Source: Entoloma clypeatum (Eukaryota; Basidiomycota; Agaricomycetes; Agaricales; Entolomataceae). From it: a DNA stretch of 64,000 nt. The stretch's first letter is position 1, and each line of letters opens with the position of its first letter. Both the position numbers and the translations under genes were made by a program. The DNA lies in contig OY751490.1 in the NCBI GenBank assembly GCA_963565915.1, positions 372,001 to 436,000 of the forward strand, written 5' to 3'. Below the pieces are notes generated by a model. The model searched no databases and was not told the origin of the DNA. It worked only from the letters and a program-made list of their open reading frames with translations. This document shows, in pieces, positions 52,395 to 63,155 of the stretch.

Positions 52395-53985
52395 ACGCGT
52401 GATGACTTCCGCTCCCCTGTGAGACGCTATTGCGATGGCGCTGATCTGGGACAGCAAGCAGGCCATTCCTCGCTGATCGGCTCTGTCTTCGCTGTCCCCT
52501 TTGAGCTTCTGCTAGTATGGGGTATTGGCTTTCCACCTTGTGTCTGTCCTTGTCGACAATCTTCTTGAAGCGAAATGCCTTCCCTGCACCATGTCGATCC
52601 TGCCTTGATTTGATGTGTTCAAAGAAGGCTTCGATCTCCTTCTTGTGCAGGTTTCGTGGATCCTTGATAGTGAACCCCTGTGGGAGGTATTCAGCTGCGA
52701 CCAAGAGTCGCGTGTTAGCTGCCAGAGTCCCAAATGGCACATGGTTAGTACGGCCAGCCGATGCAAGAGCTGTCATACTTCCAATCAGCAGTACTTGATT
52801 GAGAAAAAAATCGCTTACAGTAGTGTTTGGACAAGAACTCGCGTAGTAAGTGCTCGAGCTGACCCTTGGTCATTGTTCCAAAAGAGACATCGGGAACGAG
52901 GGGAAACCCATTCGGCGAAAGGGCTATTGTCGCTGCGACGGCCAGCTGATCAGTTGCATTTGCCGGAGTCAGTCTCTCATTCCCTGGCGTCAGTCTTCCA
53001 TTCGCCGGAGTATTTGCCGGAGTATTTGCCGGAATATTCGCCGGAGTCAGTCTTCCAGCATCCGGCACATGTTTGAGGCCCTTGACATACTCCCCAAAAA
53101 AGCGGCACATCTCATTCACCACGGTGGCCCTGCTCTCCACAAATGACAGTGCCTTTTTACCCATCAGTCCCGCCGAGTCCTCATGACTTTAGCCAGTTAG
53201 CCAGTTTTGTAAACTGTCGCCGACCGGCAAACATGACGCACCACATTATTCTGTATTTCCCATCCTCTCTCGGGTACCCATAAAATGACATTGTCACCAC
53301 ACCCATCTCACGCCAACACTTTGTGGAGAAATCCTCCACTCTCGGGGTTGCCTTCGACTTTGCTAGCCTGTCATCGTGGTTAGCTGTGTACACTGCAATC
53401 AGCAGGAAGACTTACCAGTGCTGTACCTCAGGAGGATAACCTTGTTCCTGATGCTGGTCCACTAGAATTTGGATTTCCTTCTTACCCTCGGCATCCATGG
53501 CTTCATAAATATTTTTTGCGGCACTCAACCTCTGTCCAAAATGTGCTCGGAGTGCAAGATTCAGATTCTCCACACCGAGCATCCTCTTCATTTCCTCCTT
53601 TACCTCATTCTCCTTCACCTGCCACACAACCTCTAGTCTACTCACCTTGCGATCATGTTGCCCCCTTGTGGTCACAAATGGTCTCCAGTTGTTCCGGAGC
53701 CACTTTGCAAGTCTCTGTACTATGGTTAATTAATCCAGCAACACACATATATAGTCCAACTCATACCTCAGTCCGCTCCTTCACTTCCTTTGGTTCTATT
53801 GGAACATCCCCATTCTGTGTCCAGTAGTTGAGCAGTGGGAGCAAGATTGAAGTCACGATCTCGCGACGTGCTGCTGAGGATGTTGCAGAGCGGTACTCAT
53901 GCTTGAAATGTTGAAAGGTGGCTCGCTCCTCTGCCGTGTACTGACAGTTGGCTCGAGGCTTTCTTTGTGGTGCAAAGTCGGACAT

Positions 53986-54235
53986 GGGTGGTGGGACGTG
54001 GAATTATTCAAGAAACATCCTTGATGGAACCCATTGGACATATATTGCTTTAGTGATTTTCGTGAACACATGTTTAATACTTTGATCATTGATGATGTAC
54101 AAAAATGATAGAAGACAAGCTTTTGCGGTGACAAATGAACACGCGGAGATCATTGTGGACATGTGTTCACCATGCGCCATCGCGTTTGAACCTGAACCAA
54201 TCCTCTCTCGTGAACCAATCCTCCCCAACCTTTCA
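53986..54235. promoter_or_regulatory. Divergent promoter between passenger gene 3 and the transposase
   Basis: A gap of 250 bp separates the minus-strand ATG (53985) from the plus-strand ATG (54236). The second divergent pair of the transposon is arranged like the first (37386-37574), so the element may express its genes from two bidirectional promoters. No specific box is called. Confidence 0.4.
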
Positions 54236-57200
54236 ATGTCGAGCCGACGATCAAAGCGACAGAAGAGAATTCATGTATATGATGAGGATGAGGATTATCA
54301 GGTGGTTACAGTAAAGAAGGTGACCGTACCGACTCGACAAGGACTAATTACCCAAGATGTCGATGTCCCACTATACCCTCCCACCAATTCCAATCTACAA
54401 CCAGAAGATGAGGCAGGTCCAAGCACTGAGCCTGTCAGTGTTGCGATCCCTCCAGATGGCCCGTTTGGTGATGCTGGATGGGAAGGATTGGCGAGCGATG
54501 ATATGATTCCAAATAGAAACAAGGTACAAGCTAATAAATGATCTCGAGTATAATTACTAACAGGCATGGTAAAGCAACACTACTGGATGCAAGAATTTGT
54601 CCATCATGCTGATTCCTTGTTGACTGCATTACTGTCCCGAGAAGCTTTGCCGGCTGGTGGATACTGCCAGACATGCACTGGTGAGAAAAGAGCTGTTTGG
54701 AGGTGCATAGATTGTACCATAACACCTTTACTCTGTCGTGGGTGCATGCGCCATGCTCATCGACATGACCCGTTGCACCGCATCGAGTGTTGGACTGGTA
54801 GTTTCTTTCGCCGTGCCGGCTTGTGGGAGGTCGGTACATACATTCTTGTTCCGCATCATCTGGACACAGACCTCTGCCCATCATTGAAATGGCAAGTCAC
54901 ATTCTTGGAAGAACTTCAGATCCAGCAGGATGAGAAGGAACAGTACCGACTCACGGTGACACCCTTCGCCGGCGAGAATGCCTTCGCCGGTGACCCTGCA
55001 TTCGCCTGTGACACAACCTTCGCCGATGACCCTACATTCGCCAGTGACACTAACTGCGCCGATGACAATAGATTCGCCGGTGACACCACATTCGCCGATG
55101 ACGATACATTCACCAGTGACACTACATTCGCCAGTCCTACTGCCGATGGGTTGGACGATGACGATACTGACTACCCGAGTACTGAGCTTGGCAAGGATGA
55201 CGATGAGGACGGCAACCTTATGCCATGCCACGGATATCTCGCCGAGAATCCCCTGAGGGCGGCGCCCTTCGCCGACACCTCAACAGCCGCCGAGGCAAAC
55301 ACTAGTTCCATCCCCGCCATACCCCAGCATGACTCATTGCTCAACCACTACGTGCGTGTTATTCACCCTAATGGGATCCATCATCTTGCGCTGGTTACCT
55401 GTCAGTGCCAAGGCCAGGGGAGTGTTCACGGCGACCTGATGCACTGTCGCCTGGTGCCAACAACCTTCATCCGGTACAGAACTCTGTTCTCTGTTGCTGT
55501 TCTGGATGATTTCCGCCTTTCGAACCTCGAGTGCAAGGCCACGGCATACCAATACTTTCAAAAGCTTCGTCGACTCACATTTCCCATGGCACCTCTGAAG
55601 GCACCCAACCTCTATCAAGAACTGCTTCAGCTGTCGCGCATCTGGCGCTGGTTGAAGAAGAAGAAGTGGGCTGGCCATGGCCACAGAACGGCGACCGGCG
55701 AACAGACGGCACCCGCCAAATTTGGCAACTTCTGTCCAGCATGTCCCCAACCAGGAATCAATCTCCCAGAACACTGGAAAGAGGATCCACGACGGTAGGT
55801 GCATCATCCCGATATCGCGTTCCTTGGTGAATCAAATGCACAGGTGGGTGTACAATCGGTCTTTTGTCGCCGACGGCAACTTCAAGGCCGACCATGTTTG
55901 GCAAAAAACGTCCGGCGAGGTGTGGCTGGATGAGGGTGCTGGTATGATGTCGAAGCGTGAAGACTATCTCGGATTCCTGAAGACCGCCGTAGAGCGCCTC
56001 ACAGTATGAAAGTTTTGGCATTGTTATACAGCCCAGAGATGCTGAAAAATTGATTTCTAGAAGGCACCATGTGAGAACCAGTTTCGTGCCATTGAGCTCG
56101 CTATGCTTGGCTCCAAGGCATGCGACATCACTGGCATCGTCGCCGTTGCCTGTGCACGGCATGGGTGTTTTGTCCCCAACGCGATTGCCAATCTGTTCAA
56201 GGGTGAGGGCCAAAAAAATGCTGACTGGGTTCTTCTTATGGGTATCAAGTATGGCAATGTGGATGTGGAACAGATCGTCATGATCATCTACGGCATCGTC
56301 TGTCAATACTTTGTCTACCTTTATGACCGCATTGGTCACCTCCTCCCCCCTGGCCTGGTGCTTGACTGGGCTATCAGCCTCTTTCATGTACATGGCACAA
56401 GGAAGAATGTTTTTTCCGTTATGCCACGTCCTTCATTCCTGGTGCCGCCGTCACCGCCGGTGAAATCCTCGAGACTCTGTGGTCAAATCTGAATGTCATT
56501 ACAACAACAGTACGGACGGCCACATTGGCAAATAGGGCAGAAACCATTGATGACCATGCAACAGACTCAAATCACAAGAAGATGTTGAACATGGGTAAGT
56601 ATTCCACAATCAGCCCTCTCGCCGATGATTGTTTCCCTGACAATTTCTTCGCCGACATTCTTTCGCTGATCCTTCCTTTTGCCAGTCCTTCCTTTTGCCG
56701 GTCCTTCCTTTCACCGGTGACCATGTTTTCGCCGGTAAACCTTCGCCGGAACATTTTCGCCGGTCCTTCCTTTCACTGGTCACCACCCTTTCGCCGACCA
56801 TCCCTTCGCCGGTACCTTCGCCGTTTCGCCGGTCTCAGTACCTGTCTTGTGCCGGCGACATGTCCAGGCGAGATCAATGTCTCATGCGGCAACGGACTAC
56901 TTCGTCAAGATGACAACGGCAATCACCCATGATCATGTGAAAAACTGGGAGACAGAAATTAAAGCTGCTGAAGCACGTTGCCTCGCCGATGTCACGGCAA
57001 TGGATATTCTATGCACTCGTACAACCGATCCCGAGGAGCCTGTCGACATAATGCCAAGCGAGGTGCACACCCCGGTGAAAGAATGGATAAGAATGGCCCT
57101 CAATATCGAGGAGAAACAGTGCGTGTTTTATGTGTCACTCACTCTTAAGCCTTCTCATTGCTGGGCAGGATTGAGTTAGAGGACCGTCTCCGGCATTGGA

Positions 57201-58203
57201 AAAAGAACCCTCGGCCTGAAGATTCAAAGCAGATTGAACACCTTCAAGATAATCTCACATCCCAGCTGACTGTGCTCGATACATTGCAACAGCAGGTTGG
57301 GGTGCTGGGTATAGTGGCACCAGATACATCAACATCAGATGATCCGACAGCCTTTGACGATCTTGATGATGATGAGCATGAAGGCAAGAGCAATGACGAC
57401 AGCGACATCCCCGGCCACTATGATGTCGCCGGCCACCTCCCACATGAACACCGGCCACTCGTCTTACCTTCCACAGCATCTGGTGGCAATCAAGCTCACT
57501 GTGCTGTAGAAGTGGCCGAGCGAACAAGGCAGGCCACACGACATCTCAATGCCCTTCGCACGATCATCGCCAACAAATCCTTTCACTACTCCCATGTCAT
57601 CTGAGTAGCACCCCGGAAAGGTGTCAAAACCCGAGCTCGAGCTGCGATCATCAAGCTCAATCAGCAGATTTCATTCCATTCTCGAGTATATACACGATGC
57701 AGGGCAGCCCTCAGCCGGCTGCAAGCTTCGCCGGACATCATGGCGAGATTTCGGGTTTTAAGCCGAGACGACCTGAAGTGCAGCACGGCCGTTCTGGATC
57801 CCAACATCCAGGGGTCAACGACTCTGCGCCTGTCCTGGATATGGCAGATGCAACTGAGTGTCAATCATACGTCGCTGGCGGCCGTGCTAGAATGTGAGTC
57901 GCCGGGTATTGTCGCCATGGATCTTCTGATTGTCCCTTAGTCCAACGTGTTCACTGGTTACATGCACGAGCACGAAGCCACCGCTGGGAGGAGGAAGTCA
58001 CCCTGGTCCAATATGAGATGGGTTGGACGACCAGATATTTTGTCCATCAACGGGACATTTGGGACGGCCGGCGACAAGTTGCCGCTTCGCCGGCACTCAT
58101 GGCACACGCAGCAAGAAAGGCAGCGATGTGGCACAACCTTGCGGCAGATGCTGAAGATGAATTTGTGGGTACTACAAGGTCATATGTGCGGATAATTGAG
58201 TAG
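54236..58203 (+). pseudogene. KDZ transposase (CxC2 type), seven exons, inactivated
   Basis: The probable start is MSSRRSKRQKRIHVYDEDED (54236). Introns fit at 54524-54574, 55795-55843, 56004-56060, 56595-56838, 57119-57168 and 57894-57940. The N-terminal cysteine cluster (CQTCTGEKRAVWRCIDC, then CRGCMRHAHRHDPLHRIECW) is the KDZ-associated CxC2 domain. The catalytic part has FVADGNFKADH (first Asp, about 55870), then YGIVCQY (about 56290) where the family typically has YDIxCQ, and GEILETLW...N (Glu, about 56460). The C-terminal RARSHRWEEEVTLVQYEM is also typical. Damage: one base missing at 56396 in the HVHGHK motif, TGA at 57602-57604 probably from CGA, and the Asp-to-Gly change. It would cut and insert the element's DNA in the nucleus; this copy should be dead. 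Confidence 0.87.
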
Positions 58204-58243
58204 TGTTTTCACATTTATACGTATGTAACATGAGGAAGAAAAC

Positions 58244-60494
58244 ATGGATGAAACGTGTAATGATGTGACACATTGTGATCTGTCACATTTACCGCCATCT
58301 TCTTCTCATCCACACTCTATTGCAACTGCAATGCCCTCTTCCTCCACCTCAACTTCTTCTATGACCGGTCATCCTCATCCTGATCCAAACACAGTAGTTG
58401 CATACTGTGAGTCACGCTTCCGTGCCGCTTTGCTCGGCATTCAGCAGGCGCCAGCAAATCAGCAAGGGTGGATGAAGGATGTACTCACCTCGGAATTGGT
58501 AAGGTGATGTGCCGATTAAACAATCTGTATACTAACATATCGTAGGCCGTGTCGATGCGCTTTGTTGGCCTGGCGGCAAGTGCTGGAGTGCCAATAGACA
58601 TTCCAATCATCACTCACACACTGTCGTTCACCAATCTGGGTGGATATGGAAATGACGCCCATCCCCATTTTCCTTGGTCAGCCGTGCTTGATGGGAGCTC
58701 CCACCCGACGCAAGAATTTGGCATTGTGCCGCACTACCACCTCGACTGGTGGAACCACCCAGAGCACCCCCAGCAGATATTAGATGACAACACGCTCACC
58801 CAGTGTCTCAAAGTCCACCACGGCGTCCTTGGTCACCCGCCAGGTGGCGAGAATGTCGCCGGTCCATTCGCCGGTCCATTCACCGGTCACTCTCTCTTGC
58901 CGACTATCCATCAGTTCCCCCTCCCCATATCTCTCTGAACTCTCAGGCAGCGGCGGGGTACCGCGCCGTGGCTCTTGACGCCTCTCACCAACTCCAAGCG
59001 GTGGCGAACAGGCTTCATGCCCAGGAAACAGCGTCGGCGAATGCGTTGCACTTAGCCATCCGTCGTGCTAGTGGTTTCAACATGCTCTATGAGCACGCCA
59101 TGACCCTTGAATCCCTGGAGCCCGCGAGGGGACACATTGCAGTACCAGCATCTCACCCGTCGGCGACCATCGGCAAATGCGCCGTTTCGCCAGCGTCGAC
59201 TCCCCAACCCTCGTCGTCACGGCTGGTGCGCAAGTCAACCACCGCCCAAGCGCAACGGAAAAGTAGGCCAAAGATCAAGAAAGTCAGCCTCCAGGATCTG
59301 GCCACCATGATCCAGGCCCTCAAGTGGACCTGGGGCATTGATCTCGAAGTTGATGACATCGGGAAGCTGGTGAGAGCAGCAGAAAACCAATACCAGCTTC
59401 CGCATTCTGGATATGACGAGTCCCTTGCCGACGGCGCTTTTGCCGGTAACGACTCTGATGGCCCAGGAGATGCCCCCTTCTCAGACATGATTGGTCGCCA
59501 TTCCGCTGCCTCGCCATCTCTCATCACCGACCTCGGCACCCTCGATATTCCGCACCATTTCAGAGAGTATCCCCTTCGCCGAGCCCATACGGCCACGCCG
59601 GCGGACAACCTGCCACATGGGGCAGGTGACCACTTCGCCGCTGCTCTTCTTCCTGCCCCTTCCCTCACTGCTCTTGATGCTGAGTGTGACTCACCGATTT
59701 TCACTCCAAACCCCAGATCACCTGTAACTCAAGTTCCGGCCACCTCCACATCGCCTGTTGCCGATTACCAGGAGGTCGTCGACATTATCATGGGCGATAT
59801 CAGTGATGAACAGGCGACCTCTGGCGATATTCCTCTCCAGCTTGTCATGCAGACACTGGAGGATATGAGTGACACCGATTCGCCGGCCCACCCTTCGCCG
59901 AGCCACCCTTTGCCATCCCAACCTTCACCGACTTCGCCGACTTCACCCTCTTCGCTATCTTCCATGTCTTCGCCGTCCCAGCCTTCGCCAAACACCGTTG
60001 CGCCGACGCGGCATTTGCTGTCCATTGACTCCCCAGACACTCCTTCGGCTGCAATCTATCATCAGACTCTGGACGTTGTTATGAACGTCCTAGAGGAGGC
60101 GGTGAGTGACATAGAGGATGACCAGAGCGGGCCCTCACCGTCAACACTATTTGACAATGCACTGGCAGCTCTTGAGGACTCCGATGAAGCTGACGACGAG
60201 GCCGACGGCAGGCACGAAACTGACGGCGACCCTGACAGCGATGGTGACAGCAGTGGCGTCACAAACGCACCTACTGCCGCCAACGTCGCCAGCGCACTTG
60301 AAGGTGTCGACTCCGATGTCTCTGATAGTGAGCCAACTGGACCCCTCCCTCCCATTCGTTCGCCGGGGCTCTTTGCCCATGCCCCCGGGGCTCAATTCCA
60401 ACGCCGCCCTTGGACCGCTGAAGATTTAGCTCATGTGCGTGTCCCTGGCAGTTCGAGTGATACTGGGTCATCGGAGAGCGAGGGTGCAGAGTGA
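58244..60494 (+). CDS. KDZ passenger gene 4: acidic Ser/Pro-rich protein of unknown function
   Basis: ATG 58244 opens exon 1 (MDETCNDVTHCDLSHL); a 47-nt intron (58499-58545, GTAAGG...TAG, phase 0) leads to exon 2 (AVSMRFVGLAASAGVPIDIP, HFPWSAVLDGSSHPTQEFGI). The frame must change before 58947; a phase-0 intron 58855-58946 with a weak donor GTCGCC and acceptor CTCAG would do it, otherwise there is a frameshift. Exon 3 is about 515 codons: a helical start (SHQLQAVANRLHAQETASAN), a basic segment (KSRPKIKKVSLQDLATMIQALKW), then acidic Ser/Pro/Asp-rich disordered sequence. It follows the transposase by 40 bp in the same orientation. No family function is known to me. Confidence 0.65.
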
Positions 60495-60559
60495 TATGGC
60501 ATAGCGGCATACCATTGTTATTCCACTATCATACTATACAGATGTCTACGCTTTTTCTC

Positions 60560-61009
60560 TACAATAAAATGAGCCTTGGTTGTCACCGGCCATGGCACAT
60601 TGTCCTTGTCGCCGGCTGCATTGAGTTTGTTGCCGGCCACATTGTCCTTGTCGCCGGCTGCATTGACTGTCGCCGGACCACATTTCATTTTGTCGCCGGC
60701 TGCATTGACTGTCGCTGGCTGCACTGATTGACTGTCGCCGGCTGCACTGAAGTAGTCACCGGCCACATTGGGTTTGTAGCCGGCTGCATTGACTGTCGCC
60801 GGACCACATTTCATTCTGTCGCCGCCCGCCGTGGCGAATTCGCCGGTGAAATTGAATGTCGCTGGGTGCATTGACATTGTCGCCGGCCCACATTTCGTTC
60901 TGTCGCCGCCTGCCGTGGCGAATTCGCTGGTGCTGTAGCGAATTCGCTGCTTCCGTAATTTACCATACACTGTATGCGTTCGCTGGACCGTATATTACAA
61001 TACAGTGTA
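60560..61009 (-). repeat. Right inverted end and subterminal repeat cluster of the KDZ transposon
   Basis: The segment 60795-61009 is the reverse complement of 36025-36240 with few mismatches. Inward of it are more than ten GTCGCCGG(C/A)(T/C) words with CTGCATTGACTG spacing (60600-60800). The outer 12 bp of the end lie beyond the Tc1-like insertion, at 62626-62637. Confidence 0.87.
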
Positions 61010-62623
61010 CAGTGCCTCACAAAACTGATTCAATGTTTGTTGCTTTTTGAATACCTTCAAGATAACTCTGCAAAGAATACCAATTGAATTAAACCTTTGG
61101 TATATAATTGAAAGCCCTACTTCAGGGCTTTCGGAATATAAAAAAATCATATGATTTAGACCAGAATCCGATATGATTAAATTAAATCAGCAACTCATTG
61201 AATCAGTTTTGTGAGTACCTATGGCAATTATCAGAATCAAATGCTTCACTGGTTGTATGGTAACCAGTTGTCATGACTTACTGATGGAACTTGACTAGAA
61301 CCCTGATGGGTTGTCAAGGAAAGTTGTATAAGAAGAATCCAACCTCAACAGCCTCCATAATTAATCATGCGCCCTATCTCCTCTTCCCACAAGGAAAACA
61401 TTCTTTCTCTGGCCTCCAATGGTCACTCCACTCGTCATATTGCCTCTAACCTGGGTGTCAGCCAACCAACTGTCTCCAGAGTGCTTCAGAATCTTCTTCC
61501 TCATCGCAATCTCTCTTCTGGTGGTCGTCCATCCAAGCTTTCTCCCACCAACACACAAAACATACTTTCACAAATCACCTCAGGGAGAGCCTCCAATGCT
61601 GTGCAGGCTACCAAACACATCAACACTGTCATCTCCAATCCTGTCTCCCCAGAAACTGTGAGAAGGGTTCTCAGAAAACATGAATTCAAGGCTGTAACAA
61701 AGAAGAAAAGACCTTTCTTAAAGGCCATATATCGGAAGAGGCGGTTGGCATTTGCTATGAAGCACAGGGAATGGACAGTGGAGGACTGGAAGAGGGTCAT
61801 TTGGTCAGATGAGACCAAAATCAATAGGTTTGGGTCAGATGGCAAGGAATGGGTCTGGAAAAAGAAGGGTGAGGGGCTTATTGAAAGAGAGGTTCAGGGC
61901 ACAGTCAAGTTTGGGGGAGGAAATATTATGGTTTGGGGTTGTATGGGTTGGGAAGGTGTGGGAAGACTTGTAGAGATTGAGGGGAGGATGGATGCTGATC
62001 AGTATGTGTCCATTTTGGAGGACAATTTGCTGCCCAGCATGGAGGAGAGTGGAATCTCTGAAGAGGAGATCATTTTTCAGCAGGACAATGACCCCAAGCA
62101 CACCTCCAATAAGGCCAAAAAATGGATGGACAGCAAGAATATTGCTCTGCTGGATTGGCCTGCACAGTCCCCAGACCTCAATCCTATTGAACACCTCTGG
62201 GTTCATATTAAAAGGAAGTTGAATGAATATCCAACACCACCCAAGGGAGTCTGGGAGATTTGGGACAGAGCAGCAGAGGTGTGGAATAATATAGAGCCAG
62301 AAGTGTGTCAAAACCTGATAGAAAGTATGCCAAGAAGGGTAGAGGCAGTAATCAAAGCTAAGGGGGGTAATACCAAGTACTAAAGTATAAAATACTGTAT
62401 TTATTGTACATACTCACAAAACTAATTCAATGAGTCCCTGGAGTAATTTGATCATATATTGATCATTTCTTATGGGAATTACATAATTATTGCAGATTCC
62501 GAGAGCCCTGAAGCAGGGCTTTTAACCAGGTACCAATACCGTCTTTTGATTGGCATTATTTGCAAAGTTATTTTGAAGGTATTCACAAAGTAGCAAACAT
62601 TGAATCAGTTTTGTGAGGCACTG
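61010..62623 (+). mobile_element. Tc1/mariner-type transposon, intact
   Basis: The terminal inverted repeats start CAGTGCCTCACAAAACTGAT and extend about 75 bp with some mismatches. TA is duplicated at 61008-61009 and 62624-62625. Inner copies of the CTCACAAAACTGATTCAATG word lie inverted at about 61197-61218 and 62411-62431, giving each end a two-site structure. The single transposase gene is intact, so the element may be active. It inserted at a TA inside the right end of the KDZ transposon. Confidence 0.95.
61367..62383 (+). CDS. Tc1-like DD34E transposase
   Basis: 338 residues from ATG 61367 with no intron or stop. The N-terminus is a helix-turn-helix DNA-binding region (HKENILSLASNGHSTRHIAS, then LGVSQPTVSRVL). 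The catalytic triad is visible: Asp in IWSDETKINRF (about residue 147), Asp in FQQDNDPKHTS (about residue 240), and Glu in SPDLNPIEHLW, exactly 34 residues after the second Asp (DD34E). The usual GRPR-like hinge is represented by GGRPSKL near residue 53. The protein excises and reinserts the element at TA sites in nuclear DNA. Length and motifs are those of a functional Tc1-family transposase. Confidence 0.96.
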   Translation: MRPISSSHKENILSLASNGHSTRHIASNLGVSQPTVSRVLQNLLPHRNLSSGGRPSKLSPTNTQNILSQITSGRASNAVQATKHINTVISNPVSPETVRRVLRKHEFKAVTKKKRPFLKAIYRKRRLAFAMKHREWTVEDWKRVIWSDETKINRFGSDGKEWVWKKKGEGLIEREVQGTVKFGGGNIMVWGCMGWEGVGRLVEIEGRMDADQYVSILEDNLLPSMEESGISEEEIIFQQDNDPKHTSNKAKKWMDSKNIALLDWPAQSPDLNPIEHLWVHIKRKLNEYPTPPKGVWEIWDRAAEVWNNIEPEVCQNLIESMPRRVEAVIKAKGGNTKY

Positions 62624-62645
62624 TAGGTTGACTACCTGACCGTAC

Positions 62646-62967
62646 TCCGCATCGGAGTGCACATCAGAGCGATGATTTATACCACCACATGCACGCTTCC
62701 GATTTACATATTCCGTTCCCATCCCTACTCCCAATCTTTGTTGTATTTCAACATTCCTCTTCTCATTTCCAATTCTCGTCGTCTATATAGCTGTCTAGCT
62801 TGCAAGGGAATCCTCAGAACTTTCTCTTTGGATTTCCCTTGCAAGGTACGCCCTCGTATTGTACTTCGTAGAGTCTAATTTAACTTTGGATTTCCCTTGC
62901 AAGTCATCTGATGTCGGAGTCGCTTCGGAGCACTTCGGAGTTGTTGGATTGTAAGGTCGCCCTTACA
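62646..62967 (+). repeat. Family C copy 2 5' LTR, second part
   Basis: It continues the LTR after the KDZ insertion (TCCGCATCGGAGTGCA...) through TATATAG (about 62784-62790) to GCCCTTACA. Compared with copy 1 it has an additional internal stretch of about 85 bp ending in a second TTTCCCTTGCAAG. The PBS AGAAAGTTCT follows at 62970-62979. Confidence 0.87.
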
Positions 62968-63155
62968 GTAGAAAGTTCTCTCTAAACAGACCGGGTACCG
63001 ATAGTACCGTTGAAGCCATTCCATGCTTCGGAGTTGACAACACGGACTCAAGTCCGCCCTCCTCCGATTCCGGTACATCCAACGCCCCTTCCAATCCCTC
63101 TTCCCACCGTTCTGCCTACCACTCTGTAACTGGTGACTCCATATCGCACATAGAA

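Larger units (their letters stand above)
46014..53985 (-). pseudogene. KDZ passenger gene 3: unknown conserved protein, split by a long-LTR element
   Basis: The minus-strand gene starts at ATG 53985 (MSDFAPQRKPRANCQYTAEER). Introns at 53766-53720 (47 nt) and 53415-53368 (48 nt) fit GT...AG; a third lies near 52800. Exon sequence includes VQRLAKWLRNNWRPFVTTRGQ, EEMKRMLGVENLNLALRAHFGQ and FYGYPREDGKYRIMWCVMFAG, repeats of NTPANTPAN, and PRNLHKKEIEAFFEHIKSRQDRHGAGKAFRF. The exon is cut by the long-LTR element at 52395 and resumes at 46498, with repeats of the type EETFAGDVAEGPFAEE, ending at 46014. A one-base shift near 53185 also damages it. Such proteins are, to my recollection, common in mushroom genomes, without known function. 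It is divergent to the transposase. Confidence 0.68.
36012..62637. mobile_element. Composite KDZ DNA transposon with five genes
   Basis: The boundaries are set by an 8-bp duplication of the family C LTR, GACCGTAC (36004-36011 and 62638-62645), and by inverted ends of about 220 bp (36019-36240 against 60795-61009 plus 62626-62631). The outermost 6-7 bases are imperfectly matched. Between the ends lie a CxC2-type KDZ transposase and four other spliced genes. Three later elements inside it have their own TSDs: copia 38856-44632, a long-LTR element 46503-52394, and Tc1-like 61010-62623. Subtracting these leaves about 13.3 kb. KDZ (Kyakuja-Dileera-Zisupton) transposons are expanded in mushroom genomes; an 8-bp TSD is known for Zisupton. 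Confidence 0.88.

Noticed and set aside
36025..61009. KDZ boundaries at TACACTG...CAGTGTA
   Set aside because: No matching flanking duplicates there; with the Tc1-like insertion removed the ends extend outward to an 8-bp TSD.
36012..62637. Starship-type giant element
   Set aside because: No tyrosine-recombinase (DUF3435-like) captain was seen; the transposase is KDZ type and the TSD is 8 bp.
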